In this document: piece by piece, positions 1 through 10,223 of the stretch
How the letters are laid out: each line of letters begins with the position of its first letter
How positions within the stretch are numbered: the first letter of the stretch is position 1
Source of the DNA: Hormiphora californensis
Lineage: Eukaryota; Ctenophora; Tentaculata; Cydippida; Pleurobrachiidae
Length of the DNA: 64,000 bases
Reading direction: 5' to 3'
Assembly (NCBI GenBank): GCA_020137815.1
Contig: CM035361.1
Coordinates: 2,377,542 to 2,441,541, forward strand
Translations under genes and position numbers: made by a program
The notes under the pieces: generated by a model
What the model was told of the DNA's origin: nothing
Database searches by the model: none
What the model saw: only the letters and a program-made list of their open reading frames with translations

Positions 1-10
1 TTGTTAGTTG

Positions 11-468
11 TTACAGACCAACTTACAAAATGTACGGGTATAAACATCATCAAAAAGTACCCGTATTTTTTACGGTAGGCGGTAAATGTTAACCAGATCT
101 GAGAAAAAACGTACGTGCAAAACCACGTTTTTGTCCATAACTCAGTCATTTCTTGACCAATTTGCAAAATCTTGGGCGCGTTGGAAAGAGGACATTGAGC
201 TCTTTAAAATGAGCCCAATAAAACTAAAATCGGCGCGAAATGCGCGGCTTCATGGCGCAAAATGCGCGTTTTCGCCACTGCGCCGCGCAATTTGCGCCAA
301 TTTTCATTTTCTTGAGCTCATTTGAAAGATCTCGATGTTTTCTTTCCAATGAGCCAAAGATTTTGCAAATTGGTCAAGAAATGGCTGAGTTATGGGCAAA
401 AACGTGCGAAATTCTCACAGATCTGGTTAACATTTACCGCCTACCATTTTTTACAAGTTGGTCTGTAA
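11..468. repeat. Fold-back (long inverted repeat) element
   Basis: The left arm starts with ttacagaccaactt and the right arm ends with its complement aagttggtctgtaa. Inside, the block ggcggtaaatgttaaccagatct near 78-100 returns in reverse complement near 417-442, and imperfect pairing continues inwards through the motif tttcttgaccaatttgcaaa to a GC-rich centre near 240-290. There is no transposase, so this looks like a non-autonomous MITE or fold-back element. The left arm carries an extra unpaired stretch at about 33-75. Short ORFs inside are by-products of the repeat. Confidence 0.75.
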
Positions 469-559
469 GGGGCCTGTGTCAAATGGGATGTTTGTGTCCA
501 GACTGCCGCTGTCTCTTCGCAGGTGCCGCCTAGACAGGAAGTGTGCAGTAGGGTCAACA

Positions 560-661
<102 letters not shown>

Positions 662-932
662 TAAGAGACTTGGTCCGCCAATCTTGCCCGTGTATCATGT
701 ACGTAGATGAACATTGAACGCCCAATTTGCAAAATACCGTTTTGATACGGTGCATGCAGTTCTGATGATCATGAAGTGATAATCTCACTCACTGAGATAG
801 AATCTTATCTTTTTTCGAAAATTTCTATTTGTTTGACGCTTACTTAATCTATAAATTATAAAACCATTCGGTTGCTAAGTCTTTATTGTTGCATCTATGA
901 CTGTTTAATATTGTGCCGATACCTAGTTCAGT

Positions 933-3900
933 ATGGTCCACCTTTATCTTCTCCACATTTTCCTGTCTCTGATAACCAGAACAGAACTAAAACAGATCAA
1001 ACCAAACAAAATGTAAGTTACATCTGAACCTCTGTCCTCTACTTCTAGCGTTTGGTGAATTTGATTTGAACAATATTTGAACAATATTTGAACAATCTTT
1101 GAACAAGGTTTAGATATTGATAATTTGCCTCCCGTAGCAGGTCACAAAACAACCGAAACCTAGACGATGCGATGATGGACGTCCTGAATCTAGAAAAAAT
1201 ACCAGAGCCTCACAAGAAACCAATTCGCGTTTACTGGTAATTTATAGAGACACTTGTCAACAAAGAGACACTAGATCCTTGTTGAGAATCAATCGAATTC
1301 GAACTCAACCCTGTCTGATAAATCATATTGTTATTAAAAAGTATTTATCAATTAGTTTCTCATCAAATGTTATTCTTGTTTTAGGTTCATCCAGGAGACG
1401 TATGAAAATGTAGACGAGAGAAAAACAAGGTTTGGAAGGCAAGTTGATACAGTGAGATTCGATAATGCTCAAGGTAGGATGGTCAATTATAATTAACTAT
1501 ATATGCCTTCAATTATTTATTTAGCAATGGGCCTATATTACAACCAACCCATATTATATGGGTTTCAACTTTCAAGCTGGCCTTCGAATTTGTTTTCCTT
1601 ATTTTAGTCTTTGCTTTGCATTTAGTTTCTGTACTCTCATTTTTAGTCACGATCGGTCTTTACAAGCCCATTATAGATGTTGCAATAGACATGTCTGTTC
1701 TGAATGTCTAGACGATGGATGCTAGCCTAACTACACCGTTGCAACTACACATCGTCTAACACAACATACAGACATACAGAGATGATTTCACTTTTCATCG
1801 ATGATAGCATTCGCTATTCATCCTTTTGCATTGTTTCATCATTGAATGATTCATTAAATTGTTATCAATATTGTTATTAATTTAAAGCTATTTTCAGTTC
1901 CCACTATCGCGCAGTAACACTCTGAATCTGATTTCAATGTTTCTTTATTCATGTCACCCCCTCCTCCAGGTTCACCAAAGTTGTCTGACCAACAGAGAGT
2001 CCAATACACATTCAACCTCAGTGCACTAAAACGATACTCCCGAGTCTTCGGACATGACCTTTATTTCTCGTAAGTAAAGGAAGAAAATTCAGAAAAATAA
2101 AAACCGGGTTTAAATGGAGTTTTAATTTTTAATTCAAATGTTACTTTCAGAGCACCTCAAACTCTGTTAGACCGATCAGAAGGTGGACAGTTAAGTGTGA
2201 GTATCTGGAGTGAAAAGGGAGATCTCATCAACTCAAGTATTCTACGACCTCTCCGTGGAGCTGATTACCGAATATCATTGGATTCTCTTAGGTACTTAAT
2301 TAACTAATTAATTAGGCACATACTTAACGATACTTAATTGTATTAATATAATTTAATTTATGTGAAATGATCAATTCGAAAGCCTCTGAAATATTTCTTC
2401 ATAGTTTATACTAGCGGTTTCGTTTCAGATATAAAACTGATGACGATAAGCCTATTACTATCACTATTGATATGGGGTTAGAGAGGGAGGATATGGGTAG
2501 AGTCCCTAACAATGCTACCATAGCAACGTATAGCAACATGGCTAGAGGTAGAAGCAACAAAAACTCTGTACTAGCTAGACGGTTGCGGCTAAAACGGCAT
2601 CACACATCAAAACGGTGAGGAAATCTTTTATAAAATGAATCACTTTAAGTTTTAGTCTCTCTAAAATTTATCAAGTTGACATTTAATAAATATAGTGTAT
2701 GCTAATGCAGCATACAACATTATTTTGTTTAACGGCTATTCATTCCGCATTATAGATCAATCAAGGAAACAGTGGAGAGAAAACGTAACGGCAGACGCTG
2801 CTGTATAGCAGAACCATATCAGGTTAGATAAAACAAACAAACAAACAAACAAACAAACAAACAATTTATGAGAGCCAGAGACAATGTATACAATGAACGA
2901 TAACAACATCGACTGTATGAGTATGACAATAACTAACGGGAGTGTCTATGTTTCAGAAAGATATTTTAGAACTAATCAATGACGGAAGTGCACATATTTT
3001 CAACGATAAAGTACTTGTCACCGATGTAAAATGTCACATGAAAAAGGTATAACCATATCAATTTAAACGCCAATCAACATTGCTAAAGGTGATCTTAAAA
3101 AGAGCTTCTTATTTTGACTTAACTAACTATTTTAGGCCTGTCAAAAAGAGGGATATAGAGGGTGTAAACCGTCATCTTATCGACATCAACATGTGACAAT
3201 TGAATCATTTGACATTCATGATAACACGGTTAGTTATTAGCTTACTTTTTTTATTGATAACTAACCATGTATTTGGATTCTAATCAAAGTGATAAATGTA
3301 TTTCTGCGAATATCATTATCCTATATTTAACCAGATTCCCGGTGTCCCGATTTTTTTTTCACGCCTGGAATTTTCATTTTGGGGGCTCGTTTTGCTGCAA
3401 GAATTTTACTGTTTGCTGCAGTCATGGATAGGGATTTTCCAAATTTTCTACCGTCCTAAACATGATTTCATTGGAAAAAATACCCCGGCAGTCCCTATAA
3501 GATTGGAATTTTTCCTGGAATATTCCCCTACTGCAGTCCCTATAATATTGGAATATTCCCCTACTGCAGTCCCTATAAGATTGGTATATTCCCTGGAATA
3601 TTCCCCTACTGCAGTCCCTATAAGATTGGAATATTCCCCTACTGCTGCAGTCCCTATAAAATTGGAATATTCCCTGGAATATTCCCCTACTGCTGCAGTC
3701 CCCTGCAGTCCCTATAAGATTGGAATATTCCCTAGAATATTCCCTACTGCAGTTCCTGCAGTTCATGTTTCGGGGTCTACGGGGGGATTCAGGGGCCAGG
3801 GGCGTTGGGTGACCGTACCGATGTATTTCCGTAGACAAAGATAAACACAGGATCTTACAAAGGTTAGAAGAAGGTTTCAAGGTAAACGAAGGTATAGATT

Positions 3901-6900
3901 GTTAGGAAGAAGTGACAAACTTTCTTGCAATCTCACAAAAACATCTGAGGTAAAACATCTCTCGCGCGGCGGAATATGGCGTGATTCCGCGCTCGCGATA
4001 TCTCACAACACATTTGGAACTCTCGCGCGTTCCATACAAACACTCAGGAAAACTGTGCCACACTCATGGCACACATCGCACACACACGTTACACACACAA
4101 ACAAACTATCAGTTCACACCTATCACACTCCCCTCTCTTTCCTTTTCCGAATCGAGAGATGAGCAAGCAGGAGATTCAGGTCCGGCAAACTACAGGTCAG
4201 GGCTAAAAATGAACACTGTCATGAATGGCTGGATGTGAAAAAATAAAATGGCAGGGAAAAGAAAAATGCCAGTCGGCTAATAAACTCGTGACAAGGCATC
4301 AGGTGAGTTGAAATAAGTGAAGAACAAAAATCTATCACTGGGTAAAATAAGTAGTGAAAGTCAGGTGAGTTAAATATACACACTGGGTGAGTAGTAAGAA
4401 AACGGGTTAAGAAGTAAAAACTGGGTTAAAATAAGGTGAGATAAAATACAAAAGTAGGGATAAAGTAAATGGTTACAGCATTCCGTTGATAACGTCCGGG
4501 TTCACTCCTCTCTTTGTCAGGATGTCAGCGGGGTTCAACTTTGATTGAATCCAAGAGACTGTGACTTCCCCTCTCTCGATTCTCTCTTGAACTTCTCGTA
4601 ACGTGAGAATTGTTGATTTATCTTCAGGGGTTGAAGACACCTTGTTTGCAGAGTCAACAACTTGTTTGGAGTCAGTGAAAATCTTGATTCCCGGGTCAAA
4701 AGTGAGTTCTCTCAAGAAGGATTGGATCAGGATTGCATATCCCAAACCATCACTCACTGCATAGAGTTCTGCTGCGTAGACACTTTTCACAACACGTTTA
4801 ACCTTGTTGGAACTGTAGGCTATCAGGTTAGCGTGAGAGTTGTCTCCTGTTTCAGTTTGAGGGTCTCCCCAGAAAAGAATGACACCTTCCCCGGTTTTCT
4901 TGTCATGGAGATTTCCAAGACTAGCGTCTGTAAAAACTGAAATATTAGCGTTAGTGTGAAAAATAGGGGAAAAAGTAATCTTTGTTGGGGATAAATTCTT
5001 GACAATCTTCTTCAGCTCTTTGAATTGTTTCCCAGTCCACGGTGATGTCGTAGTAATGTCAAGAAGGCTAAAACAGATCTGTGGCATAGTCTGTGTTGCC
5101 AGCCAATTCAACTTTCCAATCACAGTCCTCATGAGAGATTGGAGGTTATCGTCAACTTCTTCACTATTCTGGGGCACAGGTTTGACAGAATTCAACTTTT
5201 CCATCATACTGTCTCTGACATAGTTACAGTACTGCTCCTGTGTGACGAATATGTTGTTTCCTTGCTGTTTGACTTGCCAGCCAAGGTAGTTGAAATCGGT
5301 TATCTCCACTCGTCCTATCTTGTATCTGTTCAGGGCGGGTTCCACTTTAGCGAAGAAATTGTGGTCACCTGTCATCAGAATGTCATCAACATGGACAACT
5401 AGTAATCCTTCTAGCTTTCCATCATCTCCGATGGTGAAGAATACGTTTTTGTCAATTTTAGATTGACGGAGAGTCTTCTTCAGAGTTGCAGAGAGAGAAA
5501 AATACCATTTTCTACCAGCGTCTCCTAGTCCATACAGGGGTTTCAGAAGTTTCCACAACACTCCTTGTTTCCTCATGGAATTAGGTGGTTTAACATACAC
5601 CTCTCTTGACATAGTGTCTGATTGCAAATAAGCGCTTGCTACATCAACACTCTTCAGGTTCCAGTTGGTTGTAGTAGACAGACTGAGTAGAGTTCTCACT
5701 GCATACTTTGTTACAGTTGGGGATTGGGTTTGGTCCTCTAACTTTTCCTCGAATCCACGGGCAACTAGACGGGCCTTGACTGTCCCATCATCCTTTCGGG
5801 TTATAACCCATCGGGTGCTTACCCGGTCCTGTCCTGTGTCAGGCACTTCTTCAAATGCTTTAAACTCCTCCAGTTTATCGATCTCTTTCCTTCGTGCTAA
5901 TTGCACTTCCTCTTTACCCATCTTTGATGCTGCTAGGAGAATTTCATCATGTTCGGGACTGAAGGGTTCTTGATCATCTGGGGGTTTTCTGGGACTGTCC
6001 TCTCTGGGATCTGTAGTCTCAGGTAAAAGTACCTGCTTCTGCTCAACATGATCATCAAGATTCTGGAGCTGTTCACTTTCTGGAACATTTATCTCAGGGG
6101 CAGATCCACTTTCTTGGGCTACTTCCTCAACCGGATTTTCAGGATTCGGAGGCTGTTCACTTTCTGGAACATTGTTCTCTTGGACAGATCCACTTTGGGA
6201 TTCTTCCTCTACCGCGTTACCATTTTTAGTAACTTCAATCACTGTGTGTTCACTTTCGGAATCTGATACAGGATGTGTTGCTGCGGGGGTGTCTCTATGA
6301 GTTTTACTCCTCAATCCGAAATCTCTTGCTGGAGGTGCCACTTTGGTTTTCTTCTTCTTGGGCTTCTTCTTCTGTACCTTGGGCTCGGTTGGCCTGTCCT
6401 CGGGTTCATCTTCCTCACTTGAGTCTCCCAGTGCTAATCGCGAGTTGGGGACTGTCCTCTGGTTCTGGTCTTTTCGCTCATGGACTAGCCTCACTTTACA
6501 AGGATGTGCACGTAGTAGTGCTCCACCGTGCTTGATTAAAACATTGTTATCGATCATTCCAACAACTGTAGCGGGTCCCAACCAGGTTTTGTGAGCTTCA
6601 CGCTTGTAGAATACCTTATCTCCCTGGACATAGGTATGTTGATCCTGTGTTGGTCCGGCACTATTTAGTGCTCGTTTCAGTCTGGAAGAATTTTCCAATT
6701 CGATAAACTTTAATCGGGCTGTCTTCATGGCTTGTAGATTCTTCACTACTAATTCATCTCCGTGAGCATTTCCTCCGTGAGCAGGTAGGCATTCTTCTGA
6801 GTCCAATACGTGTGGAAAGGTAGGAGCTGTGCCAAAAACTAGTTGATGTGGTGAAAATCCCATCTGATTGCTTAGCTGGTTCTTAGCATTGCTAGACCAA

Positions 6901-9609
6901 GCACAAGCCACTGGTATAGTGCATCCAGTGTCATCACGAGTTTTGACAACCATGTCTCCAAGAATTCCGTTGTGTCTCTCAGTAAGACCATTGCACCATG
7001 GGCTCTCAGCTGGGGTAGCTTTCAACTCAATATCTAGGCGGCTTGCCATCTCTAGGATAACTTCGTTGGTGAATTCTCCTCCGTTGTCCGATAGGATCCT
7101 CTTGGGGCGACCAAAGATAGAAATCCAACATGTGAAGAATTTCTGAACACATTCTTCTGCTGATTTGTTCTCGATGGGGACCATAACACTGTACCTGGTT
7201 AGTGTATCAATGATATGAATAGTCCATTTTGATTCACCCGAGCTGAATTTCAACATCTTTAAATCCATTGCAACACACTCATTGAAAGTGTTCCCGAGAG
7301 GTAATGCAACTTTCCTCCTAGGTTTGGATCGTTGATGCTCCATGCATTGTTGGCATTCAAGTGCAACTTGGTGAAGTTCTCGACAAATCTCCTCCTTGTT
7401 GGGGTGATTGGAAGATTTAGCTACCTCCTGGATTTTCGCAGTCGAGCCATGGGCAAAGTAACGATGGAGTTTCTGGGCAATCTTTCTGGGTGATGTGGTA
7501 CCTGAATCCGAAGATGTTAAAAGAGTAGTTGGAGAAAGTTTGGAGTTTAAATCAATTGTGACGTGACCACTATCAGTGAGATGTAACTGTGTTTGTTTAC
7601 CCGAGACCTGTAGCACGTCGTTCCCAAAATCAATCACCGCTCCTCTCTCGCTAAGTAAAGCTCTGGATAAAAGAGGTGGGATGTTAAGGTCTAGGACAAA
7701 CACGGGTACTTCATCACATGACAAACCAAATATATCTGTGGGGATATACGCAATCGATTTGGACGTTACAGATTTGGAATCACCAAAAGTAAAATGTCTC
7801 TCACTGACAGTCTCTCTCTTACAACGTATACAAGATTCACTCTCAAATTTACGTAACCAATTTGCACCACACACTGAGATAGCTGCACCAGTGTCCAAAA
7901 TCGCTCTCAGGCCACATTGTTCAGTTAGTGAAAGAATATACTCTGTACCGACAACCATCTTGAAAACTCCGTGCTGCCTGCCGCCACCACGGCCACCACG
8001 ATTACCACGACTACCACCACTGCCACCATATTTCGACTCCTTCCTGGCGCTATTCTTCTTTAGACAGTTGGAGGCCACATGTCCGGGTTTTCTACAGTTA
8101 AAACATACAATCAGAGTTAATGATTCTGTTTCAGTTTTCTCAGAGTTAGAAACTGCACCATTTGACTCGGGAAGGTTGGCACCAAAAGTCCTTTTCATCG
8201 ATTGAATCATGTCCTCTAAACGAATATTAGGACAAGTTGCTCGTAGAAGGCGTTTTTGCTCCGGGGTCAGATTTGCTTGTTCAAGGAGTCTATAGGCAAG
8301 GATCTGAGATCCGTAGATAGCATCTTGAGTCTCCACTTCACACCTCTGCTTCAACTCATTGAGCCGTGTTGAGAACTCCGAAATGAACTCAGGAATGGGC
8401 TGATCGGCTGGTCGTACAAATTGTTCAAAACGTTCAATGGCAGTAAACAAGCTTGCGGTTTTGTCTCTGCCAAAGACTTTCTCCAATGATCCGAGTAAAT
8501 ATGAAACACCATCCTCAGTCTGGAGTTTCGCAATTTCGAGTCCCAATGCGTGTTCCTTCGCAGAGCCCGTAAGGACGTATGCGAGGCGAGCAGCTTGGCT
8601 CTTTATCGGACAAGTTGTCCCAGCAATCCATAGAAGAACATCCCTTCTGTAGGCATCGAATGGCAACTCGGCGTTGAAACTGGGAGGATGGATGTCTGAC
8701 GGCATCGAAACCACTTCCTGCTACCACTGTTTCGGGGTCTACGGGGGGATTCAGGGGCCAGGGGCGTTGGGTGACCGTACCGATGTATTTCCGTAGACAA
8801 AGATAAACACAGGATCTTACAAAGGTTAGAAGAAGGTTTCAAGGTAAACGAAGGTATAGATTGTTAGGAAGAAGTGACAAACTTTCTTGCAATCTCACAA
8901 AAACATCTGAGGTAAAACATCTCTCGCGCGGCGGAATATGGCGTGATTCCGCGCTCGCGATATCTCACAACACATTTGGAACTCTCGCGCGTTCCATACA
9001 AACACTCAGGAAAACTGTGCCACACTCATGGCACACATCGCACACACACGTTACACACACAAACAAACTATCAGTTCACACCTATCACAGTTCACAGTTA
9101 TCAAAATTCCTTGAAAATTCTCTCTGCTGCAGTGCTGCAGTGCTGCAGAGATGGAAAATTCCAAGAAAATTCCACTGCAGAGACTGCAACTGTGACAGTA
9201 ACGATCTCACCCCTTTGTAAAGCTATGGGGAAAAAAGAGAGCTATGTTAAAGTATGAATCTCTCTTTTCTTCCCCCTTCCCCCTTACTTGACTGTTGTCG
9301 GTGCACTAGGCACAACTGGGGCATGCCCCAACATATTCTATCTCTCTGTTATAACAGAGAGATAGAATATGTTACACACTGCTGCAGCACTGCTCTGTGT
9401 GTAAGTATGGGAAATATCTTCTGCTGCAGTAGCAGCTGCTGCTGCAGTGCCCTAATATTTTTTCATTTTGCTGCATAGATTTTGTTTTGCTGCAGAATTT
9501 TTGCATTTATCTTTCCTTCATATTCCAGAGATCGGGACACTGGGACCAGATTAAGATTAGTAGACACGAAAGAAAAGTCGCAAGCCGGTGTATGACCAAC
9601 GAAAACTGA
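933..9609 (+). CDS. Secreted six-cysteine growth-factor-like preproprotein (TGF-beta / cystine-knot-like)
   Basis: Exons: 933-1012, 1141-1236, 1385-1473, 1970-2069, 2151-2291, 2429-2614, 2756-2822, 2957-3046, 3136-3228, 9529-9609; all junctions are GT-AG and in phase, giving 340 aa. The ATG at 933 supplies a hydrophobic signal peptide (MVHLYLLHIFLSLI). Residues about 60-215 read like a TGF-beta-type prodomain. A canonical furin site, R222-L-K-R225, releases a 115-residue mature part with exactly six cysteines (246, 247, 279, 285, 293, 335), enough for a cystine knot. The RCC start, the V-x-x-F-D strand near 303-309 and the last cysteine near the C-terminus recall TGF-beta ligands; the C-x5-C pair and six-cysteine count also recall Spaetzle/neurotrophins. 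The usual final CxC is missing. A copia element fills the last intron. If exon 9 is not spliced, the protein ends at 3240 without the last cysteine. The family call is inference. Confidence 0.6.
2830..2863. repeat. (CAAA)n microsatellite
   Basis: About eight AAAC/CAAA units directly after the exon 7 donor of the secreted factor gene. Confidence 0.9.
3480..3762. repeat. Minisatellite of about 35-45 bp units
   Basis: Repeated blocks share the cores ccctataagattggaata and ttcccctactgcagt, about seven times with length variation. The copia element inserted at the right edge of this array. Related CTGCAG and GGAATTTTC-like pieces continue after the element at 9090-9200, so the array spanned the insertion point. 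Confidence 0.85.
3766..4127 (-). repeat. Copia LTR (downstream copy for the element)
   Basis: 362 bp, begins tgtttcgggg and ends ctatcaca on the plus strand; no difference from 8728-9089 was seen by eye. It contains a GC-rich block with ctcgcgcg repeats and a CA-rich end. Confidence 0.95.
4473..8705 (-). CDS. Copia Gag-Pol polyprotein, intact
   Basis: A single open frame of 1410 aa from the ATG at 8705 (MPSDIHPP); the frame is open three codons further upstream, but that codon is GTG and lies in the primer-binding site. Order: copia-type Gag (1-190); CCHC zinc knuckle CFNCRKPGHVASNC near 201-214; aspartic protease with DTG near 271; integrase with an H-H-C-C zinc module (HRYFAH ... CQQC, about 414-454) and D, D, E residues in MDLK, SDNGGEF and LTERHN (about 481, 540, 576, the last pair 35 residues apart); acidic linker; reverse transcriptase with HVDD in place of the usual YVDD near 1120; RNase H with FTDAS and FTDS. 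This order (integrase before reverse transcriptase) defines Ty1/copia. No stop or frameshift was seen, so the element may still be active. Confidence 0.95.
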   Translation of the reverse strand: MPSDIHPPSFNAELPFDAYRRDVLLWIAGTTCPIKSQAARLAYVLTGSAKEHALGLEIAKLQTEDGVSYLLGSLEKVFGRDKTASLFTAIERFEQFVRPADQPIPEFISEFSTRLNELKQRCEVETQDAIYGSQILAYRLLEQANLTPEQKRLLRATCPNIRLEDMIQSMKRTFGANLPESNGAVSNSEKTETESLTLIVCFNCRKPGHVASNCLKKNSARKESKYGGSGGSRGNRGGRGGGRQHGVFKMVVGTEYILSLTEQCGLRAILDTGAAISVCGANWLRKFESESCIRCKRETVSERHFTFGDSKSVTSKSIAYIPTDIFGLSCDEVPVFVLDLNIPPLLSRALLSERGAVIDFGNDVLQVSGKQTQLHLTDSGHVTIDLNSKLSPTTLLTSSDSGTTSPRKIAQKLHRYFAHGSTAKIQEVAKSSNHPNKEEICRELHQVALECQQCMEHQRSKPRRKVALPLGNTFNECVAMDLKMLKFSSGESKWTIHIIDTLTRYSVMVPIENKSAEECVQKFFTCWISIFGRPKRILSDNGGEFTNEVILEMASRLDIELKATPAESPWCNGLTERHNGILGDMVVKTRDDTGCTIPVACAWSSNAKNQLSNQMGFSPHQLVFGTAPTFPHVLDSEECLPAHGGNAHGDELVVKNLQAMKTARLKFIELENSSRLKRALNSAGPTQDQHTYVQGDKVFYKREAHKTWLGPATVVGMIDNNVLIKHGGALLRAHPCKVRLVHERKDQNQRTVPNSRLALGDSSEEDEPEDRPTEPKVQKKKPKKKKTKVAPPARDFGLRSKTHRDTPAATHPVSDSESEHTVIEVTKNGNAVEEESQSGSVQENNVPESEQPPNPENPVEEVAQESGSAPEINVPESEQLQNLDDHVEQKQVLLPETTDPREDSPRKPPDDQEPFSPEHDEILLAASKMGKEEVQLARRKEIDKLEEFKAFEEVPDTGQDRVSTRWVITRKDDGTVKARLVARGFEEKLEDQTQSPTVTKYAVRTLLSLSTTTNWNLKSVDVASAYLQSDTMSREVYVKPPNSMRKQGVLWKLLKPLYGLGDAGRKWYFSLSATLKKTLRQSKIDKNVFFTIGDDGKLEGLLVVHVDDILMTGDHNFFAKVEPALNRYKIGRVEITDFNYLGWQVKQQGNNIFVTQEQYCNYVRDSMMEKLNSVKPVPQNSEEVDDNLQSLMRTVIGKLNWLATQTMPQICFSLLDITTTSPWTGKQFKELKKIVKNLSPTKITFSPIFHTNANISVFTDASLGNLHDKKTGEGVILFWGDPQTETGDNSHANLIAYSSNKVKRVVKSVYAAELYAVSDGLGYAILIQSFLRELTFDPGIKIFTDSKQVVDSANKVSSTPEDKSTILTLREVQERIERGEVTVSWIQSKLNPADILTKRGVNPDVINGML
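8704..8726 (-). other. Copia primer-binding site complementary to initiator tRNA-Met
   Basis: One base after the LTR, the minus strand reads tggtagcag, complementary to the CCA end of animal initiator tRNA-Met. After four mismatches the complementarity resumes for ten bases (tggtttcgat) into the T arm. The polyprotein start codon (8705-8703) overlaps the distal end of this site. The tRNA sequence is recalled from general knowledge. Confidence 0.75.
8728..9089 (-). repeat. Copia LTR (upstream, promoter copy for the element)
   Basis: 362 bp, reads identical to 3766-4127. Because the element runs on the minus strand, this copy should carry its promoter and lies next to the primer-binding site. 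Confidence 0.95.
9330..9373. repeat. Perfect 44-bp palindrome
   Basis: The left half aacatattctatctctctgtt is followed directly by its exact complement, with essentially no loop. It lies in the last intron of the secreted factor gene, downstream of the copia element. Confidence 0.9.
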
Positions 9610-10223
9610 TGGTTCTGTAAAAAGAGGAAGTAGAGCTGGATTTACCGGAACCGGAACCGACATGTACCAACGAGCCCGAGCTTAAAAATGAAAAGACTGT
9701 TGAGAAAATGAATTAAGCTCAAAGAACGTGCCAGTCTGCAGTAGCTATAAAGTATAATAGAGACAATTGAAAACCATATAAGATTTTTATATCAGCTTAT
9801 TGAACACTTTTACTAGACATAGAAAAGTTTAAGTGAAAGGCCGTGCTAGCTCCTTGTTGAGAAAGGGTTGTGCTGTTGCACAGTATGAAAAATACAAAGG
9901 AAGGGGTGCTCAGCTCAGTGCTCCTTGCTAAGCTCAGTCATAGTGCATGCATTTTGTCTTTAACGCTCAACCGATCACCCACGCTAACCGGTGACGGAGC
10001 ACCACAGAGATCTTTTGACTTTTCCATTCTTCGATTTATTATCCTATTTCAAATCCAAAATGAATTTCTCAATTTGTACACTACCCCCTTTTTAAACGCT
10101 CTTGTCTTCATTTGTGCAGTGGTCAGGCAATTTAATTTAATTGGCAGCACTGGTTACATCTAGATGTGCCGGGTATACATGGCCCTTCTAAAATGGGAAC
10201 ATATAATACATCGTATATGTAAT
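9610..10223. other. 3' flank of the secreted factor gene, no further gene seen
   Basis: AT-rich sequence after the stop codon at 9609, with no exon recognised on either strand. It presumably holds the 3' UTR, but no polyadenylation site was assigned with confidence. Confidence 0.4.

Larger units (their letters stand above)
3766..9089 (-). mobile_element. Complete Ty1/copia LTR retrotransposon
   Basis: The element is 5324 bp and bounded by 362-bp direct LTRs (3766-4127 and 8728-9089) that start TG and end CA. The two copies look identical when read side by side. The five bases gttca precede it (3761-3765) and follow it (9090-9094), a typical 5-bp target duplication. On the minus strand, a primer-binding site follows the upstream LTR (8704-8726), and a purine-rich tract, the complement of about 4128-4145, abuts the downstream LTR. 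One uninterrupted polyprotein ORF fills the interior. The identical LTRs and open frame indicate a recent insertion. It sits antisense in the last intron of the secreted factor gene. Confidence 0.96.

Noticed and set aside
3229-3240. Stop of the secreted factor at TAG 3238
   Set aside because: Kept only as an alternative: a good donor (gttagt) precedes it and a phase-0 exon at 9529 adds the expected final strand and sixth cysteine.
3296-3880. Open frames over the tattccctactgcagtccc array
   Set aside because: Their repeat peptides follow the minisatellite in both strands, and part of the region is copia LTR.
3899-4238. ORFs in the copia LTRs, also at 8861-9257
   Set aside because: Identical in both LTR copies and without any domain; they are by-products of the LTR.
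9254-9478. Cysteine-rich frame (LLDCCRCTRHNWG...)
   Set aside because: It was tested as a missing part of the cystine-knot factor, but the cysteines come from CTGCTG repeats and a hairpin, and the phase-compatible last exon is at 9529.
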